Assembly (NCBI GenBank): GCA_037441765.1
Contig: JBBIRM010000046.1
Span: 1-17,836, forward strand
Source: JBBIRM01 sp037441765
GTDB lineage: Bacteria > Desulfobacterota > BSN033 > UBA1163
Length of the DNA: 17,836 nt
Direction of reading: 5' to 3'
Shown: positions 1 to 7,171 of the stretch, one piece after another
Layout of the letters: every line of letters begins with the position of its first letter
Position numbering within the stretch: position 1 is the stretch's first letter
Notes under the pieces: model-generated
The model's database searches: none
What the model was told of the DNA's origin: nothing
The model's input: only the letters and a program-made list of their open reading frames with translations
Position numbers and translations under genes: made by a program

Positions 1-20
1 TTAAATAGTATAACCCGCCT

Positions 21-173
21 TTAAACCAGTCTAAAGAGTTTTGCAAAGAAATAGGAAATATAGAAGGCATTTGAGAAAATGAGTGCCCAGAGGGCAATCC
101 TTCTCAGACTGATCTCGATCTTTCTTCTCCCCTCAATTTCTCTTAACCCGAGAATTCTATCTAAACTCATCAT
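21..173 (-). CDS. Small single-pass membrane protein (50 aa)
   Basis: This is an unrecognised 50-residue protein. Its charged N-terminal half (residues 11-25 are rich in Arg, Lys and Glu) is followed by one hydrophobic aromatic segment at about residues 26-46, which predicts a small bitopic membrane protein with the charged part in the cytoplasm. Translation could begin at the first ATG (173) or the second (170); a TAGGA purine stretch sits immediately upstream, so the ribosome binding site is tight and the start is uncertain. It lies 60 nt downstream of another tiny membrane protein on the same strand and probably shares its transcript. The next gene on this strand lies beyond the left edge. 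Such pairs often accompany transporters or membrane complexes, but nothing here shows which. Confidence 0.45.
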   Translation of the reverse strand: MMSLDRILGLREIEGRRKIEISLRRIALWALIFSNAFYISYFFAKLFRLV

Positions 174-233
174 CCTACTCGATTACAAAATTGTAATAGA
201 TGTTCAAATTTGTCTAATAACAAACTTCTTAAC

Positions 234-344
234 CTATTCAGCCAACTTTCGTTTTATATATCTCAAAAAGGCGTAACCTCCCATAATAATTATCCAAATT
301 ACGAATAGATTGATGGAGGCCAATTCGTTAATCATTAAATTCAT
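234..344 (-). CDS. Very small single-pass membrane protein (36 aa)
   Basis: This is an unrecognised 36-residue protein with one hydrophobic helix (about residues 11-28, containing VIWIIIMGGYAF) followed by a strongly basic tail (RYIKRK). By the positive-inside rule the C-terminus faces the cytoplasm. Support for reality comes from context: an AAGGAG ribosome binding site lies at 350-355, 5 nt before the ATG, and a sigma-54-like promoter at 376-393 would start transcription about 20 nt upstream of the ATG. It is the first gene of a leftward unit with the 50-aa protein. In size it resembles small accessory subunits of transporters and of cytochrome-biogenesis complexes, but no family assignment can be made from the sequence alone. 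Confidence 0.5.
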   Translation of the reverse strand: MNLMINELASINLFVIWIIIMGGYAFLRYIKRKLAE

Positions 345-375
345 ATTAACTCCTTTTTGATTTTTATTAATTTTT

Positions 376-393
376 AAGCAACTCTTATGCCAA
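376..393 (-). promoter_or_regulatory. Sigma-54-like (-24/-12) promoter
   Basis: On the minus strand the sequence reads TTGGCATAAGAGTTGCTT. It has GG and GC elements exactly 10 nt apart inside TTGGCA and TTGC contexts, close to the consensus TTGGCAC-N5-TTGC; the only core deviation is T for C in TGGCAC. The predicted start at about 366 gives a short leader carrying the AAGGAG site of the 36-aa gene. Sigma-54 promoters need an enhancer-binding activator, and none is encoded in this window. Confidence 0.5.
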
Positions 394-648
394 TTTGTTT
401 ATTTGATTATAAGTTATTGAATTTAAATGTATTTTAAATTTTAGGGTTGGTTGAAAAAAATTTCAAAAAACACAAAATGTCATAAATCTATGTAAAAAAT
501 ATGGATCTATGCCTTGCTTTTCTAATTTTGACCTTTCATCTTCAATCAATTCTCCCACCATCTGATTTAACTCTTGCCTTTCACCTCTGAAAAGTTTATT
601 AAATAGGAAGCCAAATTTTAAAGGAATATATTTGGGTTGGGGAGTTAT
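394..648. other. AT-rich intergenic region between the divergent small membrane proteins and the deacetylase-like gene
   Basis: This stretch holds the upstream regions of two divergent units. A weak plus-strand promoter candidate is TTGCCT at 574-579 and TATTAA at 597-602 with a 17-nt spacer (4/6 matches in each box), which would start transcription about 40 nt before the deacetylase-like gene. A minus-strand open frame at 463-561 encodes a hydrophilic 32-residue stretch starting MVGELIEDERSK, without a convincing ribosome binding site; it could be a tiny gene or a remnant. No RNA gene was recognised. Confidence 0.3.
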
Positions 649-1404
649 ATGAAGGTTATTTTTCATAAAAGATTTTATGAAGTCTATACCTCTGATCCTG
701 CCGCTGCTAAAGGAAGAATGGAGGCCATTATAAGAGAATTGAAGGGAGAATTTGAGTTTATCGAACCACAACCTGCAGGAGAAAGTGACCTTGAAAGGGT
801 TCACGGAAGGTCACATATTCAGTATGTAAAAAGAGAACCCTTAGTTTATGAACTTGCTCTCCTTGCAGTAGGAGGGGCCATCCTCTCTGCTCAACTGGCA
901 TTTGAAGGTCATCCTGCCTTTGGATTGATTCGACCTCCAGGTCATCATGCGAGCCCTCATTCCTGTTGGGGTTTCTGTTATTTTAACAATATCGCTATTT
1001 CCATTAAAAAACTTCTCAGTGAGGAGAAGATTAAAACAGCCCTTATCCTTGACTTTGACCTCCATTTTGGGGATGGAACAGCAAATATATTCAGCGATTC
1101 CAAATCCATCGCCTATTTCCACCCAGAAGGGACAAATCGTAAGGTTTTTTTGGAGGAGGTTCAAAGATCTCTCCAGACAGAGAGACCTTTTGATATAATT
1201 GCCATCTCTGCAGGATTTGATCGTCATGAGGAGGACTGGGGAGGACTACTTAAGAGTGAAGATTATTATACCATTGGAAAATGGGCAAAAGAGGTCTCTT
1301 TTGAAAGATGCAATGGGAGGAGATTTGCTGTCCTTGAAGGAGGTTACAATCACTCTGTCCTTGGAAGAAATGTAAAGAGTTTTCTTCAGGGACTCGGCGA
1401 CTAA
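649..1404 (+). CDS. Compact histone-deacetylase-fold zinc amidohydrolase
   Basis: This 251-residue member of the HDAC/AcuC/acetylpolyamine amidohydrolase superfamily would hydrolyse an acyl-amide bond in the cytoplasm; the substrate is unknown. Visible hallmarks are PPGHHA (tandem His 99-100), DFDLHFGDGT (zinc ligands Asp137 and His139), SAGFD (zinc ligand Asp191) and LEGGYN (catalytic Tyr233). Start: an in-frame TTG exists at 637, but the ATG at 649 has GGGGAG just upstream and gives the normal N-terminus. The protein is short for the family. Only 54 residues separate the first and last zinc Asp, against about 90 in human HDAC8, so the central segment that normally carries the PGTG-type loop is largely missing. 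The active site looks complete, so it is probably still an enzyme. A Tm-1-like gene follows after 23 nt, suggesting cotranscription. Superfamily assignment is secure; substrate is not. Confidence 0.85.
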   Translation: MKVIFHKRFYEVYTSDPAAAKGRMEAIIRELKGEFEFIEPQPAGESDLERVHGRSHIQYVKREPLVYELALLAVGGAILSAQLAFEGHPAFGLIRPPGHHASPHSCWGFCYFNNIAISIKKLLSEEKIKTALILDFDLHFGDGTANIFSDSKSIAYFHPEGTNRKVFLEEVQRSLQTERPFDIIAISAGFDRHEEDWGGLLKSEDYYTIGKWAKEVSFERCNGRRFAVLEGGYNHSVLGRNVKSFLQGLGD

Positions 1405-1427
1405 AAATCATTATACCTGGAGCAAAT

Positions 1428-2642
1428 ATGAAGAAGCAACTACTCATTGTGGCAACTCTGGATACCAAAGGAAGAGAAGTAGCCTATATAAAGAACTGTG
1501 TTCAAAGGCTTGGGATCCAACCAGTGGTCATGGATGTGGGAACCCTCGGGGAACCCTTAACCTATCCTGACATTACACGATTTGAGGTGGCAGGAGCAGG
1601 AGGCTACAAACTTGAAGAGATAATAAAAGAGAGGAATCGCTCCTCGGCTGTGAAAGCAGTTCAGGAGGGAGGGGCAATTCTGGCAAGACGCCTGCTTGAG
1701 CAAGGGAGACTTCACGGGGTCTTCGGGATGGGGGGAGGAACAGGAACAGCAATCGTCACTTACATCATGCGATCCCTCCCTTTCGGACTACCCAAATTAG
1801 TGCTCTCAACAGTTGCCTCAAGGGATGTAAAGGAATATGTAGGAACCAAGGATATTGTGATGTTCCACTCAGTTGCCGACATTTTGGGGCTAAATGAGTT
1901 TATGCGCCTCATTCTTGAACAGGCCTCATACGCCATATGTGGAATGATCGAACAAGGGGGCATAATGGGAAAGGAAAAACCGATGGTGGCTGTGACCGCC
2001 TATGGGATCAACTCCATCTGTGCAATGAATGCAGAGCCTCTTCTTAGAGAAAGAGGATATGAAATGATTGCCTTCCATGCGAATGGCTGTGGTGGAATGG
2101 CCATGGAGGAGTTCATCTCGGAAGGGTTAGTCGTTGGGGTGATTGATTTCACCCTTCACGAAATAGCGGATGAAAAGTATGGAGGTTATTGCAAGGGGAT
2201 TGGTCCTCAGAGACTTGAAACTGCAGGTAAGAAAGGTATCCCCATTGTGATTGTCCCAGGAGGGCTTGATAATGCTGTCTTCAGCCCTGTCTATCCAATG
2301 CCTGACCAGTTAAAAGGAAGAAAGATTCATTACCATGACACACGCTTCTGCGTAAGGATGGGTGCTGAGGAGATGAAAGAATTTGCAAAGATGATTGGAG
2401 AAAAATTAAACCGATCAAATGGGCCAACATGTGTGCTCATCCCTAAGAAGGGTTGGTCAGAGGCGGACAAGCCTGGGATGGAACTCTTTGAGCCAGAAAC
2501 AGATCAGATCTTCGTAGAGGAACTAAGAAGGATAATCAACCCAAAAATCCCGATTGAAGAGATAGATCTTCACATCAGTGAGCCCGGCTTTGCACAAAAG
2601 GCTGTCATCCTTTTGGATGAAATGATCCAGAGTCAGAGGTAA
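1428..2642 (+). CDS. Tm-1-like (UPF0261) ATP-binding family protein, copy A
   Basis: This 404-residue protein belongs to the UPF0261/Tm-1-like family, named after the N-terminal domain of the tomato Tm-1 virus-resistance protein; the function of bacterial members is not established. Family features include the N-terminal VATLDTKGREVAYIK, a GEP motif at residues 41-43, the glycine-rich GMGGGTG at 100-106, FGLPKLVLST, GTKDIVMFHSVADI, RLETAGKKGIP and the C-terminal LIPKKGWSEADKPG. The length fits a stand-alone family member. A CTGGAG ribosome binding site precedes the ATG. It lies 23 nt after the deacetylase-like gene and ends before a strong terminator. A paralogue at 16391-17662 shares all these motifs. 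A role in aromatic catabolism is inference from position only. Confidence 0.9.
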   Translation: MKKQLLIVATLDTKGREVAYIKNCVQRLGIQPVVMDVGTLGEPLTYPDITRFEVAGAGGYKLEEIIKERNRSSAVKAVQEGGAILARRLLEQGRLHGVFGMGGGTGTAIVTYIMRSLPFGLPKLVLSTVASRDVKEYVGTKDIVMFHSVADILGLNEFMRLILEQASYAICGMIEQGGIMGKEKPMVAVTAYGINSICAMNAEPLLRERGYEMIAFHANGCGGMAMEEFISEGLVVGVIDFTLHEIADEKYGGYCKGIGPQRLETAGKKGIPIVIVPGGLDNAVFSPVYPMPDQLKGRKIHYHDTRFCVRMGAEEMKEFAKMIGEKLNRSNGPTCVLIPKKGWSEADKPGMELFEPETDQIFVEELRRIINPKIPIEEIDLHISEPGFAQKAVILLDEMIQSQR

Positions 2643-2700
2643 AGCAACCCCCCTTCCTTTCCCGAATCGCTTCTTTAAAGCAGGCCATGATTACATAGTA

Positions 2701-2735
2701 AAAGAGCCCTGGGAGTTTCTCCCAGGGCTCTTTTT
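2701..2735. terminator. Bidirectional rho-independent terminator
   Basis: This is a perfect 15-bp stem (2701-2715 with 2719-2733) around a TTT loop. It is followed by a T-run on the plus strand (TTTTT to 2735) and preceded by an A-run that becomes a T-run on the minus strand. It sits between the convergent Tm-1-like gene and the membrane-protein gene and can serve both. Confidence 0.92.
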
Positions 2736-2737
2736 AA

Positions 2738-3850
2738 TTATTGAGCCTGGTCTGGAGGTGGTGTTCCGGGTGGGTTTGGAAGTGTAAGTGGCCATCTAAG
2801 CCAGAAGGCATTGTGTGCAATCAAAGCAGGGCCAACGATGCATAGATTTAGATAGATGATGAGAATATTGACATCCGCAGGAAGTTTTGCCACTTCAATC
2901 TCACGGGCTTTAGGACCAAGGATTACGGTTAAGATGATAACCCAGATAAAGATGATAATACATTGAACGATAAAGGCTGAAAGGGCTCTTTTAAAAAAGG
3001 TATACCCGGTGACTCCCCAGAATTGGAAATGCCAGCAGTAGACCAGAGACCAAAAGATGAGAGATGAACCTACTGCAGCAAAAGAGAAGGTGGGGCTGAG
3101 TCCAATCCCTAAACTCACCCGCCAAAAGATGTAGCCCAAAATGTGGGCGAGGATCGTTTGACTGATTGCCATGGCAGGCTGACCCCATTTATAAAATGGC
3201 CATCCCTGGGTGGTAAAGACAGGGCTGAAGACAAAGAACCATGCAATTGACCAGACCAGATATCCTGTTAACCAATTCACATTTAAGGGGCCTTTATGGT
3301 TTATAGGGGTGTCTGCAAGAGGTGTCCCATCGAGATTGGTTAAGAAATTCCATATCAGAATGGAGATGACCATGATAATGATAAAACTTACTGCCATGGT
3401 TCCCCATGGATGAAGTCTCCCTTTGAAAGGCCATCCCCCCCAGACTACTCCATAGAGAAGGGTTCCCCAGAACCCGATCACTCCAAACCAGAGGTATAGG
3501 GGGCCCACTGGCCATTTGGGGTAAATAAATTTCATAAAGAGCAACATAGCAAATGTAAAAATTGCCCATAGAATAGTCATTCCAATTCCTGGGATGAGCC
3601 GAGATTTGGCGGGTGTCCAGTTACCAGCAGGAGGAGCCCAGGGCCAATTGTCCCCCAACAGAACAAGATGGCCAAGTGCAATAAGCATGATGAGTGTAGC
3701 GGGTATGATCTTTAAAACAATGGCAGAAGAAGAGATACCGTAGACAAAGATGAGGATTCCAAGGATGACCAATACAACGAATTGAACCACTCCTCCACCT
3801 CTCCCAGATGGACCAATTCCGATCTTTTCTGGGGGTTTTTCATTTCCCAT
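2738..3850 (-). CDS. Trp-rich polytopic membrane protein, about 10 TM segments
   Basis: I do not recognise this 370-residue integral membrane protein. Hydrophobic segments fall near residues 21-41, 44-66, 87-107, 118-138, 149-170, 192-212, 226-246, 254-274, 289-311 and 327-350, with a Gly/Pro-rich cytoplasmic-looking N-terminus and a Pro-rich tail. It has more than twenty tryptophans, several in repeated contexts (NWPWAPPAG at 68-76, GGWPFKG at 138-144, GWPFYKWGQP at 216-225), which hints at internal sequence repetition. A strong AAAGGAGGT site lies 9 nt before the ATG. It is the last gene of the ppsA-ppsB unit, 58 nt after ppsB, and ends at a perfect terminator. Position suggests uptake of an aromatic substrate or counter-transport, but no transporter family motif is visible. 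Confidence 0.75.
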   Translation of the reverse strand: MGNEKPPEKIGIGPSGRGGGVVQFVVLVILGILIFVYGISSSAIVLKIIPATLIMLIALGHLVLLGDNWPWAPPAGNWTPAKSRLIPGIGMTILWAIFTFAMLLFMKFIYPKWPVGPLYLWFGVIGFWGTLLYGVVWGGWPFKGRLHPWGTMAVSFIIIMVISILIWNFLTNLDGTPLADTPINHKGPLNVNWLTGYLVWSIAWFFVFSPVFTTQGWPFYKWGQPAMAISQTILAHILGYIFWRVSLGIGLSPTFSFAAVGSSLIFWSLVYCWHFQFWGVTGYTFFKRALSAFIVQCIIIFIWVIILTVILGPKAREIEVAKLPADVNILIIYLNLCIVGPALIAHNAFWLRWPLTLPNPPGTPPPDQAQ

Positions 3851-3908
3851 AAAAGTACACCTCCTTTTCGATTTTTAAGATTGGGGTTGTAAGGTTGGCT
3901 ACAAAACT

Positions 3909-4976
3909 TTACTTTCTCACTCTTATCTGAGAAAGGGCCTTTTCCATCAAAAGTTCATAGACGGTCTTCTTCCCAAGAACAGGGGCCTTCTCTCTTTGAC
4001 TCCATACAGTTTCAGGTCTGCTTTGCAAAATGAATATGTTGTGAGGAAAGGGTTTGTCTTTTTCAACAGCCCATTCTATGTCCTGGGGAGAACCATAATG
4101 TTCTTCAATCTGCTTGGCGATCTTGACTAACTCTATAACCTCTTTATCCTCCAGGCAAGGAATGTTCTGTTGAGTCAGGGGAACATCACTATGAATGATA
4201 CCTCTTTCTTCTTCATATTTACACTCAATTTGTTTTGATGAGATAAACCTCTCATTAATTTCAAAGACCACCTTATCGACCACGAATTTGTCCGGGTTGA
4301 CAGCGCCTGAGACCACCGTCTCTCCTAAACCCCAGCTTCCTTCGATCACGACTTTCGATGGATCTCCATTCACTGGATTAAGGGTGAACATCACCCCCGC
4401 GGACCTCGCATCCACGATCTTCTGAATACCCACACTGATTAAAACCTTCTCATGTGGGAAATTCATCTTCACCCTATAACTGATCGCTCTGGGGGTAAAG
4501 AGGCTCGCCCAGCAGGACTTCACCCTTGTAATTATTTCACCAATGCCCTTAACCCACAGGTAAGTCTCCTGCTGTCCAGCAAAACTCGCTGTAGGCAAAT
4601 CTTCCGCTGTAGCGCTTGATCTCACTGCTACTGGAATCTCATGAACCTCGCACCTTTTACAGAGTGAATTATAGGCTTCACCTATAGCCTGAGCTATAGG
4701 AGGTGGCATGCTCACTTGTTCAATTAATCTCCGAATCTGAGTGCTGGCTTCATTCAGAGAGTTTGTATCCTCTGGGTGGACACCAGAGAGTATCTTAGAA
4801 ATATCCTTCTTAAGACCTGCTTTAGTTATAAATTCAAGATAACTATCCGTAGTCAAAGCGAATCCAGGGGGAACACTGATGCCCGCCCTTAACATCTCTC
4901 CTAAACTTGCGTTCTTGCCTCCTACTACGGGAAGTGAAGACTTATTAATCTCCTCAAATCCTAAAATATACCTCAT
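3909..4976 (-). CDS. ppsB: Phenylphosphate synthase subunit B-like (PEP-synthase N-terminal, ATP-binding domain)
   Basis: This is a stand-alone ATP-grasp domain homologous to the N-terminal part of PEP synthase and pyruvate phosphate dikinase. In phenylphosphate synthase, subunit B works with subunit A to phosphorylate phenol from ATP, releasing AMP and phosphate. Visible motifs are GGKNASLGEM (19-28), AVRSSATAEDLP with SFAGQQETYL (117-140), GVMFTLNPVNGD (194-205), EGSWGLGETVVSG (212-224), and DIEWAVEKD followed by FILQSRPET near the C-terminus. All expected nucleotide-binding elements are present. The His-carrying domain is not in this polypeptide but in the gene just upstream, as in split Pps enzymes. 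Start: the frame is open to 5006, but GGGAGGTGG sits just before the ATG at 4976, which gives the family-typical N-terminus (355 aa). It is 50 nt downstream of ppsA. Confidence 0.88.
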   Translation of the reverse strand: MRYILGFEEINKSSLPVVGGKNASLGEMLRAGISVPPGFALTTDSYLEFITKAGLKKDISKILSGVHPEDTNSLNEASTQIRRLIEQVSMPPPIAQAIGEAYNSLCKRCEVHEIPVAVRSSATAEDLPTASFAGQQETYLWVKGIGEIITRVKSCWASLFTPRAISYRVKMNFPHEKVLISVGIQKIVDARSAGVMFTLNPVNGDPSKVVIEGSWGLGETVVSGAVNPDKFVVDKVVFEINERFISSKQIECKYEEERGIIHSDVPLTQQNIPCLEDKEVIELVKIAKQIEEHYGSPQDIEWAVEKDKPFPHNIFILQSRPETVWSQREKAPVLGKKTVYELLMEKALSQIRVRK

Positions 4977-5026
4977 TCTCCACCTCCCGTAGTATGGAAT
5001 AAGCAATACAATAAGTTCTTTCTTTA

Positions 5027-6871
5027 CTACTTCGCCCTTTTGACAATGGTGACAATACCCCTATCTCCATCTACCCTGATGATATCTCCTGTCTTAATGA
5101 CTGATGTGGCAGTACCTGTCCCGGTAACTGCAGGCAACCCATATTCCCGAGAGACGATGGCTCCATGGCATGTCAATCCGCCGATATCAGTGACACAGGC
5201 TTTAATCTTGGAGAAGACAGGTGCCCAGGCAGGATTTGTGTTTGGCACAACCATAATCTCTCCGGGTTCGAGGGTTGCGATCTCTTCGAGAAGTTTAAGG
5301 ACACGAGCTTTTCCTTCCGCAATACCTGCAGAAGAGGCAAACCCTTTCAACTCAGTCACCTCTTCAGGCCGGACTGAAACTCCAGCCAACCAGTCCTGAA
5401 CCTTTTCAGTAGTAATTCCCCAGAGCATAACTGTAAAAGGTTCCGCAACTACTTCCGGTGGAACCCCTAAGGCAGGTGGGGGATTCCATTTGGCTGCCGC
5501 CTCAAGGATCTTTTTCCTTTTCTGGGCTTTTTCAGACCACTTCAGTGTAGGAATATTTTCACCTAATGCCCAGGAATTTGCAAGGTCCTCTATAAGATAA
5601 GGAATCTCGAGCCGGTTGAACATGAAGAATTCTCCCTCATCTTTCAGCACCCCTTGCTTGACAAAGAGCCTTGCGAACTCTCTCATTTTGTCCCACCAGA
5701 TAGCATGAAACCAGTGTTCAACCCAGAAGAGATGGTCCTCCGCATATCTATAAATGGTCCTGACATTTTTATAGGCATCCTCGAATGACTTTCTATCCTC
5801 GTCTGTTTTTATCAGTTTTCGATACTCATTGACCAACGCCTCTCGAGCCTCAGCAATTGCGGTTAGGGATCTCTCAATCTTCTCTCCTTTATCCAGCCTC
5901 TCCAGATAGCTTTTGATATAGCCAAAAGGTACATCCAGTTTATTATACCACGCCCCTTCATGGTGAAACCAGCCACTACCACAGGAGACATAGAACCATG
6001 GGTCCTTAATTCTTTCTAACTCATCCAGCCAGTGTCTTCCAGCATCGATCTCCCTGAGGCTTTCGATCTTGCTGGCAGCCGGACGGTCGGTTTTTAGAAT
6101 GTTAGCAACTTTTGGCTCAACATGCGCAATTCGGGCCAATCTACAGAGCTCCTCTTCAGGCCGAAACATGGAGACCTCAGCCCCTGCTACCATTTTACCA
6201 ATGGCACTCTCACTAATCCCTGGAAAGAGCTTTCGAGCCACATCCGCAAACATCAGGTATGCCAGATAAGTGATGTTAAGTAGGTTAAAATGATATTGCC
6301 AGCCTCGATACATGATATTTACGCAATTATTAAAGGCTTCGAGTAACTCATGAGCAGGAGAAACACTGGGGAGGGTAGTAGCAGAGTCAAAATCTGGCAT
6401 ATATTTTGGTAGCTCACTGGGCACTTTTACTTCTTTCAGTTCACGACCCAGGGCTTGAAACCTGTGTAGCCACTGATCCCAAAGGCCGTCGTAATTTTCA
6501 AAGAGCGGGAAAGTCCTTTTGGGGAACAACTCGGCCTTCTCCTTAATCACTTCTTCCGGAGGAGGTGTGATTGCGCAGATATACATATAACAGCCAACCA
6601 TTCTTTGGGCGATCCCCTGTGCGGGCGGGATACAGAAGATTCTTGTCGTGTGCTGGGAAAGGGAAATTTGCCAGGCTTGGTGGAATATCTCGTCCAGGGG
6701 AGGCATGGGTTCTGGAGCATGGATTTTATCCTGATACCAGAACTGGGTATCTTCCCACTCCTGCCTTTCGGATGAGAAAAGACGATGAGGTGGATACATC
6801 TCCTCCCAGCCTTCAAGTTCCTTAGGTATCTTCACCTCCCTTGCAAACGGAAACCTCTTTTCTTTTGCCAT
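5027..6871 (-). CDS. ppsA: Phenylphosphate synthase subunit A-like (phosphohistidine domain)
   Basis: This 614-residue protein has a long helical N-terminal region without a familiar domain and a C-terminal PEP-utilising mobile (swivelling phosphohistidine) domain. The motif GGLTCHGAIVSREYGLPAV ends the protein; by count the phospho-carrier His is residue 569. In phenylphosphate synthase this subunit (about 70 kDa) carries the phosphoryl group from subunit B to phenol, the first step of anaerobic phenol degradation. The length, the C-terminal His domain and the partner ppsB immediately downstream fit that enzyme; PEP synthase itself would have the ATP-grasp and PEP-binding domains in the same chain. 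An AAAGGAGGGG site precedes the ATG, and a TTGACA/TATAAA promoter lies about 120 nt upstream. Stimulatory PpsC (a CBS-domain protein in Thauera) is not encoded in the window. Another phenolic substrate, such as a cresol or catechol, cannot be excluded. Confidence 0.86.
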   Translation of the reverse strand: MAKEKRFPFAREVKIPKELEGWEEMYPPHRLFSSERQEWEDTQFWYQDKIHAPEPMPPLDEIFHQAWQISLSQHTTRIFCIPPAQGIAQRMVGCYMYICAITPPPEEVIKEKAELFPKRTFPLFENYDGLWDQWLHRFQALGRELKEVKVPSELPKYMPDFDSATTLPSVSPAHELLEAFNNCVNIMYRGWQYHFNLLNITYLAYLMFADVARKLFPGISESAIGKMVAGAEVSMFRPEEELCRLARIAHVEPKVANILKTDRPAASKIESLREIDAGRHWLDELERIKDPWFYVSCGSGWFHHEGAWYNKLDVPFGYIKSYLERLDKGEKIERSLTAIAEAREALVNEYRKLIKTDEDRKSFEDAYKNVRTIYRYAEDHLFWVEHWFHAIWWDKMREFARLFVKQGVLKDEGEFFMFNRLEIPYLIEDLANSWALGENIPTLKWSEKAQKRKKILEAAAKWNPPPALGVPPEVVAEPFTVMLWGITTEKVQDWLAGVSVRPEEVTELKGFASSAGIAEGKARVLKLLEEIATLEPGEIMVVPNTNPAWAPVFSKIKACVTDIGGLTCHGAIVSREYGLPAVTGTGTATSVIKTGDIIRVDGDRGIVTIVKRAK

Positions 6872-6951
6872 AATAACCCCTCCTTTCTTTTATTTTAAAT
6901 ACTAAGATTAAAAAAAACATCTCCTTTGATTAATGGAATTTTTTAAACAGA

Positions 6952-6969
6952 AATTTTAAATTTAAAATT
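6952..6969. repeat. Perfect 18-bp AT palindrome in the ppsA leader
   Basis: AATTTTAAATTTAAAATT is a perfect palindrome. It lies at about +14 to +31 of the predicted ppsA transcript, a position suited to an operator. The surrounding DNA is very AT-rich, so chance is possible. Confidence 0.3.
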
Positions 6970-6989
6970 CTTAAATTAAAATAATTTTT

Positions 6990-7018
6990 TTTATATATAT
7001 AGATTTCCCTAATGTCAA
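6990..7018 (-). promoter_or_regulatory. Sigma-70-type promoter for ppsA
   Basis: On the minus strand TTGACA (7018-7013) and TATAAA (6995-6990) are separated by exactly 17 nt, predicting a start near 6983 and a leader of about 110 nt before ppsA. The rest of the 300-nt gap between lysR and ppsA (6872-7171) is AT-rich. It contains a small ATTAA-A-TTAAT palindrome at 7039-7049, near -61 from this start, which might be an activator site. No gene or RNA was recognised in the gap. Confidence 0.6.
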
Positions 7019-7171
7019 TAAGAAAAAATTCACATGGTATTAAATTAATCCACCTATGCAATTTTTTTAAAGAATGGTTTTAAAATCCCCCTTAAATTCT
7101 TCAGAGGTTATTTCCCATTTTTTGAAAATTGAGATTTTAATGGTTTAAGAGGATGGTGGCATCAAAAAAGA

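Noticed and set aside
79..276. Plus-strand 65-codon ORF near the left edge
   Set aside because: It has no ribosome binding site and overlaps, antisense, two better-supported small membrane-protein genes on the minus strand.
5027..6871. Calling ppsA/ppsB a split PEP synthase or pyruvate phosphate dikinase
   Set aside because: The PEP/pyruvate-binding C-terminal domain is absent, the long N-terminal region of ppsA is not part of those enzymes, and the neighbours are phenylphosphate carboxylase genes.
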